From: JAKLIX01 sp964605655
Lineage (GTDB): Bacteria; Bacteroidota; Bacteroidia; Bacteroidales; CAIXZF01
Length of the DNA: 64,000 bases
NCBI GenBank assembly: GCA_964605655.1
Contig: CAZSDK010000015.1
Location: 1-64,000, forward strand
Direction of reading: 5' to 3'
Shown here piece after piece: positions 9,169 through 17,832 of this stretch (positions are counted from its first letter, which is position 1; each line of letters begins with the position of its first letter). A model generated the notes under the pieces. The model searched no databases and had not been told where the DNA came from. It saw only the letters and a list, made by a program, of their open reading frames with translations. Made by a program: the position numbers and the translations under genes.

Positions 9169-10422
9169 ATGAGAAAATTGATTCTGTTTTTTGGGCTTAT
9201 TTTCCTTATCGGTCACATTTTTGCCCAACAACCCAAGACCGACAAAGCCGTTTTTAAAGTGTACAAGGAAGGATTTTACGACAAATATATACTGAGCGGG
9301 ATCGCCGACTATGAGCAAAAAGTGGCTGTTCCGGCTGCCCCAAGGCGTTCATTCAAAGCAGACCTCAGCCAGGTCGACATCCCTACCGACCGGACCAAAT
9401 ACCAGGTCTTCTGGCACAATGAACCCATATCACAAGGTGCAACCAATACCTGCTGGTGCTTTTCCACTACTTCATTCCTTGAGACGGAGATATTCAGGAT
9501 CACGGGGCAAAAGGTCAAACTGTCGGAGATGTATACCGTTTACAACGAGTACCTCGAAAGAGCCCATTATTTTATCGAGACCAGGGGGAATTTGAACCTA
9601 GGCGAAGGGTCCGAATGCAATGCCGTGACCCGGAACTGGAAAAAATATGGTATCGTAAGGTGGGAGGACTACTCAGGACTCTTACCCGGACAGACTTATT
9701 ATGATCATCAGAAGTTAATTGAGGAAATCCAGACTTTTTTCAAACATGTGAAAACCAACAACCTCTGGGATGAGAACTTCGTCATTTCTAACGTAAAGAG
9801 CATCCTGGACCACTATATCGGCACTCCGCCCCAGACCATAGTGGTTGATGGGAAGACCCTGACACCGCTTCAGTATCTGAAGACTGTTCTGAAAGTTGAC
9901 CCTGACGATTTCGTGGATGTCCTTTCCTACATGCAACAACCATTCTGGAAGCAGGTTGAGTACGAGGTGCCTGACAACTGGTGGCATAATAAGGATTACT
10001 ACAATATGCCCCTGGAAGATTATATGTCGCTGCTAAAAAAGGCTGTTAAGGCAGGTTACTCCGTCGCCATTGGAGGAGATGTCTCGGAAGCCGGAATGGA
10101 TGCCCGCGATTTCCAGGCCGCCATCGTGCCGACCTTCGACATCCCGCCTTCTTATATCAATGATGATGCCCGCCAGTTCAGGTTCAGCAACAACACCACC
10201 ACCGACGATCATGGAATGCATATCGTCGGGTACCAGGAAAAAGGAGGCGTTACCTGGTTCCTGGTCAAGGATTCCGGGGCAGGAAGCCGTACCGGGGGCA
10301 AGGAAATTAACAAGAACTTCGGTTATTACTTCTTCAGGGAGGATTTCATCAAACTGAAGATGATGGACTTCATGGTCCATAAGGATATGCTGAAGGATTA
10401 TCTGGGAAGGTTCGGGAAGTAA
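9169..10422 (+). CDS. Secreted bleomycin-hydrolase-like (C1B) cysteine peptidase
   Basis: A 417-aa papain-superfamily peptidase with an N-terminal signal peptide (MRKLILFFGLIFLIGHIFAQ), so it is exported to the periplasm or beyond, unlike cytoplasmic aminopeptidase C. The active-site segment QGATNTCWCFSTTSF gives Gln89 and Cys95-Trp96. The catalytic His is probably His348 in DDHGMHIVGY. The third catalytic position, normally Asn in a K-N-S-W motif, appears as Asp368 in VKDSGAG, codon GAT. The N terminus carries the IPTDRTKY segment common before the catalytic core. Its role is probably peptide degradation; specificity cannot be read from sequence. It stands alone between pyrI and tRNA-Ser. 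Confidence 0.85.
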   Translation: MRKLILFFGLIFLIGHIFAQQPKTDKAVFKVYKEGFYDKYILSGIADYEQKVAVPAAPRRSFKADLSQVDIPTDRTKYQVFWHNEPISQGATNTCWCFSTTSFLETEIFRITGQKVKLSEMYTVYNEYLERAHYFIETRGNLNLGEGSECNAVTRNWKKYGIVRWEDYSGLLPGQTYYDHQKLIEEIQTFFKHVKTNNLWDENFVISNVKSILDHYIGTPPQTIVVDGKTLTPLQYLKTVLKVDPDDFVDVLSYMQQPFWKQVEYEVPDNWWHNKDYYNMPLEDYMSLLKKAVKAGYSVAIGGDVSEAGMDARDFQAAIVPTFDIPPSYINDDARQFRFSNNTTTDDHGMHIVGYQEKGGVTWFLVKDSGAGSRTGGKEINKNFGYYFFREDFIKLKMMDFMVHKDMLKDYLGRFGK

Positions 10423-10497
10423 TCCGGGGCTTTAATACGCTGATTGACCCTCGCCGGAGGCAGTTTGAAGAGACTCACGTCGGCTTGAGGAAAGAAG

Positions 10498-10584
10498 CGG
10501 AGAGAGAGGGATTCGAACCCCCGGAGCCCGCAAAGGCTCAACGGTTTTCAAGACCGCCGCAATCGACCACTCTGCCATCTCTCC
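10498..10584 (-). tRNA. tRNA-Ser (anticodon UGA)
   Basis: Reads on the minus strand as a type II tRNA of 87 nt with acceptor stem GGAGAGA / TCTCTCC and discriminator G. The anticodon loop CTTGAAA gives UGA, the long variable arm is GAGCC TTTGC GGGCTC, and the T-arm holds GGTTCGAATCC. CCA is not encoded. Its promoter lies directly upstream. Confidence 0.95.
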
Positions 10585-10589
10585 GGGGG

Positions 10590-10620
10590 CAAAATTATAA
10601 AATTTTCGGCTCCCTCCAAA
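10590..10620 (-). promoter_or_regulatory. Promoter of tRNA-Ser
   Basis: On the minus strand, TTTG (10617-10620), a 19-nt spacer and TAATTTTG (10590-10597) match the Bacteroidota promoter consensus. The -7 element ends 5 nt before the mature tRNA, so the transcript starts at or just before the tRNA 5' end. Confidence 0.75.
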
Positions 10621-10672
10621 CGGTCCAATAGATCAATGCCTTCATTTTCGTGACGTAATCCCTCCCAATCCC

Positions 10673-10703
10673 TTGTTTCCGGGTGGTTTTCAGTGTATCT
10701 TTG
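10673..10703 (+). promoter_or_regulatory. Promoter of the GWxTD gene
   Basis: TTG at 10673-10675, a 20-nt spacer and TATCTTTG at 10696-10703. The ATG at 10720 is only 16 nt beyond the -7 element. This supports 10720 over the in-frame TTG at 10711. Confidence 0.6.
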
Positions 10704-10719
10704 CTGAAAGTTGTACCTT

Positions 10720-12228
10720 ATGAAAAAGTTACTTGCCCTCCTGTACTTCTCCTTTTTCATCTTTAGTGTTAGTGCCGGAAACCTTCAGGCCTATCTTTCT
10801 TATTGCACCTTTGTCTCACCCACTGACGGGCCCTATCTTGAAACCTACCTTTCCTTCTACACCGGCAGCATCGAATTAAAAGCAAACCCAAACGGGAAAT
10901 GGCAGGGTACCATACAGATCACCATGATATTCAGGCAGAACAACGATATCAAAGACTTTAAAAAGTACGAACTCAGGAGTCCTGAAATTGCCGATACGAA
11001 CCAGACAGACTTCAGTTTTATCGACCAGCAGCGAATCCTTCTTCCCAATGGTGAATATGAACTTGAAATACAGATCCAGGATGTGAACTCTAAGGAACCA
11101 CCACTCCAGGACATGGAAACGATAAAGATCAGTTACCCTGAACATCAGATTAATATTTCAGGTATTCAATTAATAGAAAGTTACACCAAAACCACGCAAG
11201 CCAGTATTTTATCGAAGAGTGGGTACGATTTCATACCCTATATTTCCAACTACTATCCCAAAAGCGTAAACAAACTCACCTATTACTCTGAAATTTATCA
11301 TACCGATGAAGTTTTTGGTGCGGATACGAAATACCTGCTTTCAGCCTATGTCCAGGTAAGTGAAACCGGGAAACCCGTTCCTGATCTCCTGAAAATCAGG
11401 AGAGAATCGACCCAACCGGTGAATGTCTTTTTCAGCGAGTTCGATATCAGCAAGCTACCTTCTGGAAATTATCTCCTTGTGGTAGAAGCAAGAAACCAAA
11501 AAAACGAAGTCGTAGCATCGAACCAGTTATATTTCCAGCGCAACAATCCCGATGTGGCATTGGAAGTGAAGGACATTGCTGCTCTTGATATCCAGGGCAG
11601 CTTTGCAGAGAGTCTTAACAGTCAGGACAGTCTGAGAGAATATATTAAAAGCCTCGATCCCATCTCAACGGAGTCGGAAAAGATATTCGCCACCAGCCAG
11701 CTCAAAGACGCTGACCTGAAGACCATGCAGCAGTATTTTCTCAATTTCTGGATGCGTCGCGACAATGCAAATCCAGGAGCTGCCTGGGACAAATATTACG
11801 AACAGGTCAAAGCTGTTGATGCTGAATTTAAGACGCCCATAAAAAAAGGGTACGAGACCGATCGTGGCCGGATCTATCTTAAGTACGGACCTCCGAATAC
11901 CATCGCAGACCAACCCTTTGAAGCCAGCAGCAGCGGACTTACCATCGGTGACAATAGCCGTGACGGAGACCTGGGGATGGTGCCTTACCAGATATGGCAA
12001 TATTACCAGCTGAAAGACAAGCAACAAAACGTCAAGTTCGTATTTGCCAATCCCAACATTGCCACAAACGACTACGCCCTTATCCACTCCACAGCCAACG
12101 GTGAGATCAACAATCCAAACTGGCAGTACTATCTCCATCGCGACGTAGAGATCAGGGATAAGGATGAAATGTCTCCCAGGGGCCGTTTTGGAGGAAAATC
12201 CGGTGACCTCTTTAACAATCCGAGGTAA
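10720..12228 (+). CDS. GWxTD domain-containing exported protein
   Basis: A 502-aa protein with an N-terminal signal peptide (MKKLLALLYFSFFIFSVSAG). The C-terminal third carries the GWxTD signature as KGYETDRGRIYLKYGPPN, preceded by the helical AWDKYYEQVK segment typical of the family. GWxTD proteins are widespread in Bacteroidota and Acidobacteria; their function is not established. The N-terminal two thirds look like beta-rich domains. It is flanked by tRNA-Ser (divergent) and the lipid acyltransferase gene 133 nt downstream; a TATCTTTG element at 12243 suggests that gene has its own promoter. Confidence 0.85.
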   Translation: MKKLLALLYFSFFIFSVSAGNLQAYLSYCTFVSPTDGPYLETYLSFYTGSIELKANPNGKWQGTIQITMIFRQNNDIKDFKKYELRSPEIADTNQTDFSFIDQQRILLPNGEYELEIQIQDVNSKEPPLQDMETIKISYPEHQINISGIQLIESYTKTTQASILSKSGYDFIPYISNYYPKSVNKLTYYSEIYHTDEVFGADTKYLLSAYVQVSETGKPVPDLLKIRRESTQPVNVFFSEFDISKLPSGNYLLVVEARNQKNEVVASNQLYFQRNNPDVALEVKDIAALDIQGSFAESLNSQDSLREYIKSLDPISTESEKIFATSQLKDADLKTMQQYFLNFWMRRDNANPGAAWDKYYEQVKAVDAEFKTPIKKGYETDRGRIYLKYGPPNTIADQPFEASSSGLTIGDNSRDGDLGMVPYQIWQYYQLKDKQQNVKFVFANPNIATNDYALIHSTANGEINNPNWQYYLHRDVEIRDKDEMSPRGRFGGKSGDLFNNPR

Positions 12229-12361
12229 TTCATCTTATTTGCTATCTTTGCTTCCTTCTCCACAGGATTCTGATGAAATATCCATGTGGACATTGCTCAT
12301 CTCAACCACGAACAGGCAAAATGGATAATGCATCTGATCCTTTAATTGAAATTATTAACAG

Positions 12362-13234
12362 ATGAAAATCTGGTACCGGCTCTTTTTATTGGTTTCACGT
12401 TGTATCTCAAAGCTCCCTTTCCCGCTCCTGTATTTTTTATCTGATGTCTTTTCATTCCTCTTGTATCATGTCGTCAGATACCGTCGTAAAGTGGTGTATA
12501 AGAACCTTTTACGTTCTTTTCCAGAGAAATCAAAAAAGCAGAGGTACCTCATTGCCCACCGTTTTTACCGTCACCTTGCCGACCTGGTCCTCGAAGTGCT
12601 TAAGATCAAACGCATGTCCATTGAGGATTTCAGAAGAAGAATACACTTAAAGAACATCGACCTGTTGGAACCTTACTTCGAGAATGGTAAAAGCGTCATC
12701 GTGGCCACCGGTCACCTGGGAAACTGGGAATGGCTCGGCGTATTTCTCTCCACCTACCCGAAATGCAGGTGCTTCGCAGTGGTAAAGCCTCTGTCTGATA
12801 AGTTCTTTGAGAACTATCTCACCAGCCTCCGACTGAAATTTAACCATGAGGGCCTGATCGACTTCAGAAAGACCCTCAGAGAGATGATCAAACTCAAAGA
12901 TTCTGTCTGCATGACCCTTTTTGCAGCTGATCAGACCCCTACCAAAGACGAAATCAACTACTGGACGCGTTTTCTCAATCAGGATACGGCCGTCTTCCTG
13001 GGTATCGAAAAAATAGCAAAGTCACTCGACCAGCCCGTTTTCTTTATGAATATGTTCAGCGAACGAAGGGGGTATTATGAGGTGGAGTTCACGCTTTTAT
13101 CGGACCAGCCCCAATCTACCGCCGAATCTGAGTTGACCGAAATGCACGTCAGGCACCTGGAAGAGGTGATCAAAGAAAGACCTCATAACTGGTTATGGTC
13201 GCACCGGAGATGGAAACACAAGAAGAATGAGTAA
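12362..13234 (+). CDS. LpxL/HtrB-family lysophospholipid (lipid A) acyltransferase
   Basis: A 290-aa inner-membrane acyltransferase of the LpxL/LpxM/MsbB family, which adds secondary acyl chains to lipid A. The N-terminal about 45 residues are hydrophobic, with a membrane anchor and re-entrant segment. The catalytic HX4(D/E) motif is in TGHLGNWEWLG (His and Glu), and AADQTP resembles the conserved DQ-P motif. The C-terminal NWLWSHRRWK is typical of the family. It overlaps the next gene, a glycosyltransferase, by 8 nt, so the two are probably translated together, consistent with envelope glycolipid synthesis. Confidence 0.9.
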   Translation: MKIWYRLFLLVSRCISKLPFPLLYFLSDVFSFLLYHVVRYRRKVVYKNLLRSFPEKSKKQRYLIAHRFYRHLADLVLEVLKIKRMSIEDFRRRIHLKNIDLLEPYFENGKSVIVATGHLGNWEWLGVFLSTYPKCRCFAVVKPLSDKFFENYLTSLRLKFNHEGLIDFRKTLREMIKLKDSVCMTLFAADQTPTKDEINYWTRFLNQDTAVFLGIEKIAKSLDQPVFFMNMFSERRGYYEVEFTLLSDQPQSTAESELTEMHVRHLEEVIKERPHNWLWSHRRWKHKKNE

Positions 13235-14243
13235 AGTCGCGGTGGTCATATTAAACTGGAATGGAAGGAGTTTCCTCGAAAAGTTCCTTCCTGCCCTGCT
13301 TACTCACACCCGTGGTAAAGCCGACCTGATCGTGGCTGACAATGCCTCAAGCGATGATTCTGTGGCCTTCATGACTGAACATTATCCTGAAATCCGTATC
13401 ATCAGGAACGGCGAGAATGGTGGTTTTTCCAAAGGATATAACGATGCCTTGAAATTGGTGGAAGCAGAATATTATGTTCTGCTTAACTCAGATATAGAAG
13501 TAACAGAGCATTGGATTGAACCGGTGATCCGTCTCATGGACAGCGATCCGTCGATCGCCGCCTGCCAACCCAAGATACTGTCGTTCAGCGATAAAGAGAC
13601 TTTTGAATATGCCGGTGCCGCCGGGGGCTACATTGACCGGTACGGTTATCCTTTTTGCAGAGGACGAATCTTCATGTCGATGGAAAAGGATGAAGGCCAG
13701 TATGACGATGTCATGGAGATATTCTGGGCCACGGGTGCCTGTATGTTTGTCAGAGCCCATCTGTACCACGAATATGGCGGTCTTGACAATGATTTCTTCG
13801 CCCACATGGAGGAGATAGACTTCTGCTGGAGAATGAAGAACGCAGGTTTCCGGATCATGTATTGTCCCCAGTCAAAGGTGTACCACGTGGGAGGCGGTAC
13901 CTTACCGAAGATCTCCTGGAGAAAGACCTACCTAAACTTTCGCAACAACCTGATCCTCTTGTACAAGAATCTTCCAAAGCACCGGTTGCTGCCCGTCTTC
14001 TTTATCAGACTGATCCTGGATTCCCTGGCCAGTTTCAAGTTCCTGGCTGAAGGAGGATTTCAGGATTTTGCGGCAGTGTCAAAGGCCTATCTGAGCTTTC
14101 TCAATTCCTTTACCAGGAACAAAATCAAAAGGAAAAAAATCCCGCACCAGCCGGTGAGCCAGATCTACAAAAGATCGATCGTCGCCGATCATTACCTGGG
14201 AGGCGTGAAAAAGTTTTCCCAGCTGAATCCCGGTAAATTCTAG
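13227..14243 (+). CDS. Family 2 glycosyltransferase
   Basis: A 338-aa GT-A fold glycosyltransferase of family GT2, rhamnosyltransferase-like (WcaA/RfbN type). The N-terminal strand VAVVILNWNG is followed by the nucleotide-binding VADNASSDDS and the metal-binding LLNSDIEV (Asp in a DXD-like position). The catalytic-base region is HMEEIDFCWR, and KVYHVGGGTL lies beyond it. The C-terminal basic region may associate with the membrane. It overlaps the acyltransferase by 8 nt and the convergent aroQ by 4 nt. The sugar donor and acceptor cannot be inferred; lipopolysaccharide or other cell-surface glycan is likely. Confidence 0.93.
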   Translation: MSKVAVVILNWNGRSFLEKFLPALLTHTRGKADLIVADNASSDDSVAFMTEHYPEIRIIRNGENGGFSKGYNDALKLVEAEYYVLLNSDIEVTEHWIEPVIRLMDSDPSIAACQPKILSFSDKETFEYAGAAGGYIDRYGYPFCRGRIFMSMEKDEGQYDDVMEIFWATGACMFVRAHLYHEYGGLDNDFFAHMEEIDFCWRMKNAGFRIMYCPQSKVYHVGGGTLPKISWRKTYLNFRNNLILLYKNLPKHRLLPVFFIRLILDSLASFKFLAEGGFQDFAAVSKAYLSFLNSFTRNKIKRKKIPHQPVSQIYKRSIVADHYLGGVKKFSQLNPGKF

Positions 14244-14665
14244 TTTCCTTTTATGATGAAGGCAACAGCCATCACGTAAGACTCCATCCCAAATCCTGCA
14301 ATAATGCCCTGGGCTGCAGGTCCTGTCATGGAAACATGCCGGAAACTTTCCCTCGAAAAAATATTGGAAAGATGAACCTCAATAACGGGACACCGGATGG
14401 CCCGAACCGCATCTCCGATGGCCACCGAGGTATGCGTGTACCCCCCTGCATTTAAGACGATGCCATCCAATACAGGTCCCCATTCCTGGAGCTTGTCGAT
14501 GATCTCACCCTCGATATTGGACTGAAAGTAATGGAATTCATTCCCTGGAAAGAGTACGTTCAACTTCTCCATCAGAGCTCCAAATCCCTCTCTTCCGTAT
14601 ACGGAGGGTTCTCTTTCTCCCGTGAGATTCAGGTTTGGACCATTCAGGATACCAATTTTTCTCAT
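14240..14665 (-). CDS. aroQ: Type II 3-dehydroquinate dehydratase
   Basis: Third enzyme of the shikimate pathway, 3-dehydroquinate to 3-dehydroshikimate, forming a cytoplasmic dodecamer. It is 141 aa, of usual length. It contains LNGPNLNLTGEREPSVYG (catalytic Tyr), QSNIEGEIID, LNAGGYTHTSVAI (catalytic His) and EVHLSNIFSRESFRH (second His and Arg). It stands alone on the minus strand and faces away from the TPP riboswitch locus. Confidence 0.97.
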   Translation of the reverse strand: MRKIGILNGPNLNLTGEREPSVYGREGFGALMEKLNVLFPGNEFHYFQSNIEGEIIDKLQEWGPVLDGIVLNAGGYTHTSVAIGDAVRAIRCPVIEVHLSNIFSRESFRHVSMTGPAAQGIIAGFGMESYVMAVAFIIKGN

Positions 14666-14749
14666 CGTGATTCAAATAACGTCTTCAAAGTTAAAAAAAA
14701 TGCGCTGACTTCACCTCCGGCCTGTTTTATAGGTATATTTGTCCATCAA

Positions 14750-14827
14750 TATACAGGGGTGCCCAATCACGGGCTGAGATCATACTCTATGAACCTGATC
14801 CGGGTCATACCGGCGTAGGGAAGTATA
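14750..14827 (+). ncRNA. TPP riboswitch (THI element)
   Basis: Contains the conserved GGGGTGCCC, GGGCTGAGAT, ACCTGATC and GGGTCATACCGGCGTAGGGAA blocks of the thiamine pyrophosphate riboswitch, closed by an ATAC / GTAT P1 stem. A -7 box TATATTTG (14734-14741) lies just upstream, so the RNA starts at the riboswitch. The ATG of the TonB-dependent receptor follows about 55 nt after it. TPP binding would repress that gene. Confidence 0.95.
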
Positions 14828-14881
14828 CCATCAAAGAGTTTTCATCATCGTCAAAAGGCACACCTGCAAAACACACTGCAG

Positions 14882-17275
14882 ATGAAAAGTGCCTGTCTTA
14901 CATTACTTCTTGGCCTCCTGGCAGCAACAAGCCTGGCGCAACACCGGCTCAGTATTTCGGTCACCGACAGCCTTACCGGCGAACCGCTGGCCGGAGCCAT
15001 TGTCCAGCTGGGAAAAGAGGGCCCGGCAGACCATACAGGCTTCGATGGAAGCTTGATTTTCAGGAACCTCAAAGAAAGGGAGTACTTGCTGAAGGTGAGC
15101 TATCTGGGATACCAGACCTATAGTACCCATATTCAATTACTTAAAGACCAATCTCTTGCCATAAAACTAAGACCGGCTACCATTGTCCAGGAGGCGGTGA
15201 TCATACGGGGAACCAGGATTCCTGCAGGTGGGGCCGCCACTCTTACCCATGTGCCCAGAGAAGTATTAAAAGAAAAAAATACCGGGCAGGACCTCCCGGT
15301 CTTGCTTTCGACCATTCCGTCGGCAGTCAGCACCTCCGATGCAGGCAATGGTTTCGGTTACACCGGCCTGAGGATTCGCGGAACGGATATGACTCGTATC
15401 AACGTGACTCTCAACGGCATCCCTTACAATGACCCCGAATCTCATGAAGTGTACTGGGTTGATCTGCCGGATATCGCTTCCTCTATCGATAACATTGATA
15501 TTCAAAGAGGTGTAGGTACGTCAGCCAATGGAGCTGCAGCTTTTGGAGGAAGCATCAACATTCAGACGCAGAAGACCTCAGCAGATCCTTATGCAGAGTG
15601 GGAAGCCGCCGCCGGCTCCTTCCAGTCATTCAGGAACAGTTTCTTCCTGGGCACCGGACTTATCAACCACCAGTTTTCTTTCGATGGACGGTTCTCCAAG
15701 ATCTCCTCCGAAGGATACATCGACAGGGCCTCCTCAAGGATGAACTCCTACTTCCTTTCAGGCACCTGGTTTGGAAAAAATAATATGCTGAAAGCCAATG
15801 TGTTCTCTGGCAAAGAACGCACCTACCTTTCCTGGGATGGAGTTCCCTCCGCTTTGTTGGAAACAAACAGGACCTACAACGGACTGGGCGCCTTTACCAA
15901 CGATCATGGAATTACACAATACTATGAAAATGAAGTAGATGACTATAGACAGAACCATTATCAGATCCTCTTCAATCAACAATTCAACAAAAGCCTGGAC
16001 CTTAATACTGCCATCTTCTTTACCCATGGAACAGGTTACTATGAGCAATATCAGCAGGAAACCTCACTAGATAAAGTAAATCTCACCCCTGTCACTCCCA
16101 TTCATGATACCGTGGATTACATCCAGCGGAAATGGTTGGAAAACGATTTCTATGGAGTATCATGGTCTGTCAATCAGCACCTTACAAAGTTTGAATCCGT
16201 CCTTGGAGGTGGATGGAACCACTACCAGGGGGATCATTTCGGGAAAGTCATCTGGTGCGAAAAGGAAGTCCTGGAAGATTCATACGATTATACGTGGTAC
16301 CTCAATAAGGGGGAGAAAGAGGATGCCAACCTCTTCCTGAAATCGGTCTGGACACCGCTGCCCTCTGTTCACTTACTCGCTGACCTTCAATACCGGCTCA
16401 TTCATTATTCCATGGAAGGTCCCGATGATGATTTCCGTAACCTGACCCAGCAGCATGATTATAATTTCTGGAATCCTAAAGCCGGGATCAATTATTCGCT
16501 GAACAAAAGGCACAAGCTGTCGCTGGCTTTTGGAATGGCTCACCGGGAACCCAGCCGGACCAACTTCAAAGACGCCGAACCCGGCAAGACGCCCCGTCCG
16601 GAAAGAATGATCAACCTGGAAGCAGGACATCAGTGGGAACACAGCTCCGGAAAGAGCAACATCAACCTGTATCTCATGAATTATACCGACCAGCTGGTAC
16701 TTACCGGCGAGATCAATGAGGTTGGCGCACCGGTTATGGTCAATGTGGACCATAGCTACAGGATGGGGATCGAGTTTATTGAATCTCTGAAAATCACTAC
16801 CTGGCTCCGCTGGGAAGCCAACCTGACCCTGAGCAGGAATAAGGTTCTGGATTTCGTTGAATATATTGATAACTGGGACACCTGGACCCAGATCGTAAAA
16901 CCCCTGGGCACTACCGACCTGGCCTTCAGTCCTGAAGTGATTGCCCATTCCCTGATCGAGATAAAGCCGAAAAACAACATTACAGTTTCATTATCAAGCA
17001 AATATGTCGGAAGACAGTTTGTCGATAATACATCCTCTCCCAACCGTCAGCTGGACCCATACCTGGTTAACGACCTGAAAATATCCTGGCAGACTGGAAT
17101 CCCCTGGTTCAGGGAAAGCAGGATATCGCTGCAGGTCAACAATCTGTTCAACGAGCGATACGAAACAAACGCCTGGGTATATCGCTATTATTCGGAAGGC
17201 AGATTCCAGACCATGGATGGGTATTTTCCCCAGGCAGGACTGAATTTCCTGGCAGGTTTGCAGCTTAAAATATAG
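14882..17275 (+). CDS. TonB-dependent outer-membrane receptor under TPP riboswitch control (probable thiamine uptake)
   Basis: A 797-aa receptor with a signal peptide ending near SLAQ. A CarboxypepD_reg-like beta-sandwich covers about residues 22-95 (LSISVTDSLTGEPLAGAIVQ). The TonB plug follows, with LRIRGTDMTRINVTLNGIPYN split by conserved elements, and then a 22-strand-type barrel ending in an aromatic-rich terminal strand. The TPP riboswitch directly upstream indicates that expression falls when cellular TPP is high. Known Bacteroides outer-membrane thiamine transporters are regulated the same way, so thiamine or a phosphorylated form is the probable substrate. No thiamine biosynthesis gene is adjacent; smpB follows 100 nt later with its own promoter element. 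Confidence 0.9.
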   Translation: MKSACLTLLLGLLAATSLAQHRLSISVTDSLTGEPLAGAIVQLGKEGPADHTGFDGSLIFRNLKEREYLLKVSYLGYQTYSTHIQLLKDQSLAIKLRPATIVQEAVIIRGTRIPAGGAATLTHVPREVLKEKNTGQDLPVLLSTIPSAVSTSDAGNGFGYTGLRIRGTDMTRINVTLNGIPYNDPESHEVYWVDLPDIASSIDNIDIQRGVGTSANGAAAFGGSINIQTQKTSADPYAEWEAAAGSFQSFRNSFFLGTGLINHQFSFDGRFSKISSEGYIDRASSRMNSYFLSGTWFGKNNMLKANVFSGKERTYLSWDGVPSALLETNRTYNGLGAFTNDHGITQYYENEVDDYRQNHYQILFNQQFNKSLDLNTAIFFTHGTGYYEQYQQETSLDKVNLTPVTPIHDTVDYIQRKWLENDFYGVSWSVNQHLTKFESVLGGGWNHYQGDHFGKVIWCEKEVLEDSYDYTWYLNKGEKEDANLFLKSVWTPLPSVHLLADLQYRLIHYSMEGPDDDFRNLTQQHDYNFWNPKAGINYSLNKRHKLSLAFGMAHREPSRTNFKDAEPGKTPRPERMINLEAGHQWEHSSGKSNINLYLMNYTDQLVLTGEINEVGAPVMVNVDHSYRMGIEFIESLKITTWLRWEANLTLSRNKVLDFVEYIDNWDTWTQIVKPLGTTDLAFSPEVIAHSLIEIKPKNNITVSLSSKYVGRQFVDNTSSPNRQLDPYLVNDLKISWQTGIPWFRESRISLQVNNLFNERYETNAWVYRYYSEGRFQTMDGYFPQAGLNFLAGLQLKI

Positions 17276-17374
17276 AGGAGATCATGCTTAGATCGTGACG
17301 CATTTCCAATGCGACACAGAAAATTCTCGGCCGCGTGCCCTGGGTTTACTATTTTTGCGGTCCCGATTCGATGT

Positions 17375-17824
17375 ATGGCTAACGAGATCAAAATAAAGAA
17401 TAAAAAAGCGGAGTACCAGTACTTCCTCTTTGATGCCTTTACTGCGGGCATTGTCCTGACCGGCACAGAGATCAAGTCCATCAGGGAAGGAAAGGCCAAC
17501 CTGACAGATGCCTATTGCATCTTTAAAGGGACGGAGCTGTTCGTGATCAACCTGCACATCTCTGAATATACGCTGGGCACCCATTACAACCATGAACCCA
17601 AAAGAGAACGGAAGCTGTTGCTCAACAAACGCGAGCTGAAAAAGCTGCTCACCAAGACCAAGGAAAAGGGATTTACCATCATCCCCACCCTGCTGTTTAT
17701 CAATGAAGACGGTCTGGCTAAGATCAACATCGCTTTAGCCAGGGGCAAAAAGACTTTCGACAAGCGGGAAACCATCAAACAAAAAGATACCCGCAGGGAG
17801 ATCGAAAGGCACAAAGATTCCTGA
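17375..17824 (+). CDS. smpB: SsrA-binding protein
   Basis: Small RNA-binding protein that delivers tmRNA to stalled ribosomes for trans-translation. It is 149 aa from the chosen ATG: MANEIKIKNKKAEYQYFLFD, then GTEIKSIREGKANLTDAY, the central RERKLLLNKRELKKL and the C-terminal basic tail KKTFDKRETIKQKD. An in-frame ATG at 17309 would add 22 residues unlike the family. A -7 box TATTTTTG at 17350-17357 lies between the two, so the start at 17375 is preferred. It ends 8 nt before the convergent SGNH gene. Confidence 0.96.
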   Translation: MANEIKIKNKKAEYQYFLFDAFTAGIVLTGTEIKSIREGKANLTDAYCIFKGTELFVINLHISEYTLGTHYNHEPKRERKLLLNKRELKKLLTKTKEKGFTIIPTLLFINEDGLAKINIALARGKKTFDKRETIKQKDTRREIERHKDS

Positions 17825-17832
17825 TAGGGCCT

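Noticed and set aside
17309..17374. Upstream ATG for smpB
   Set aside because: The added 22 residues do not resemble SmpB and a -7 promoter box falls inside this stretch.
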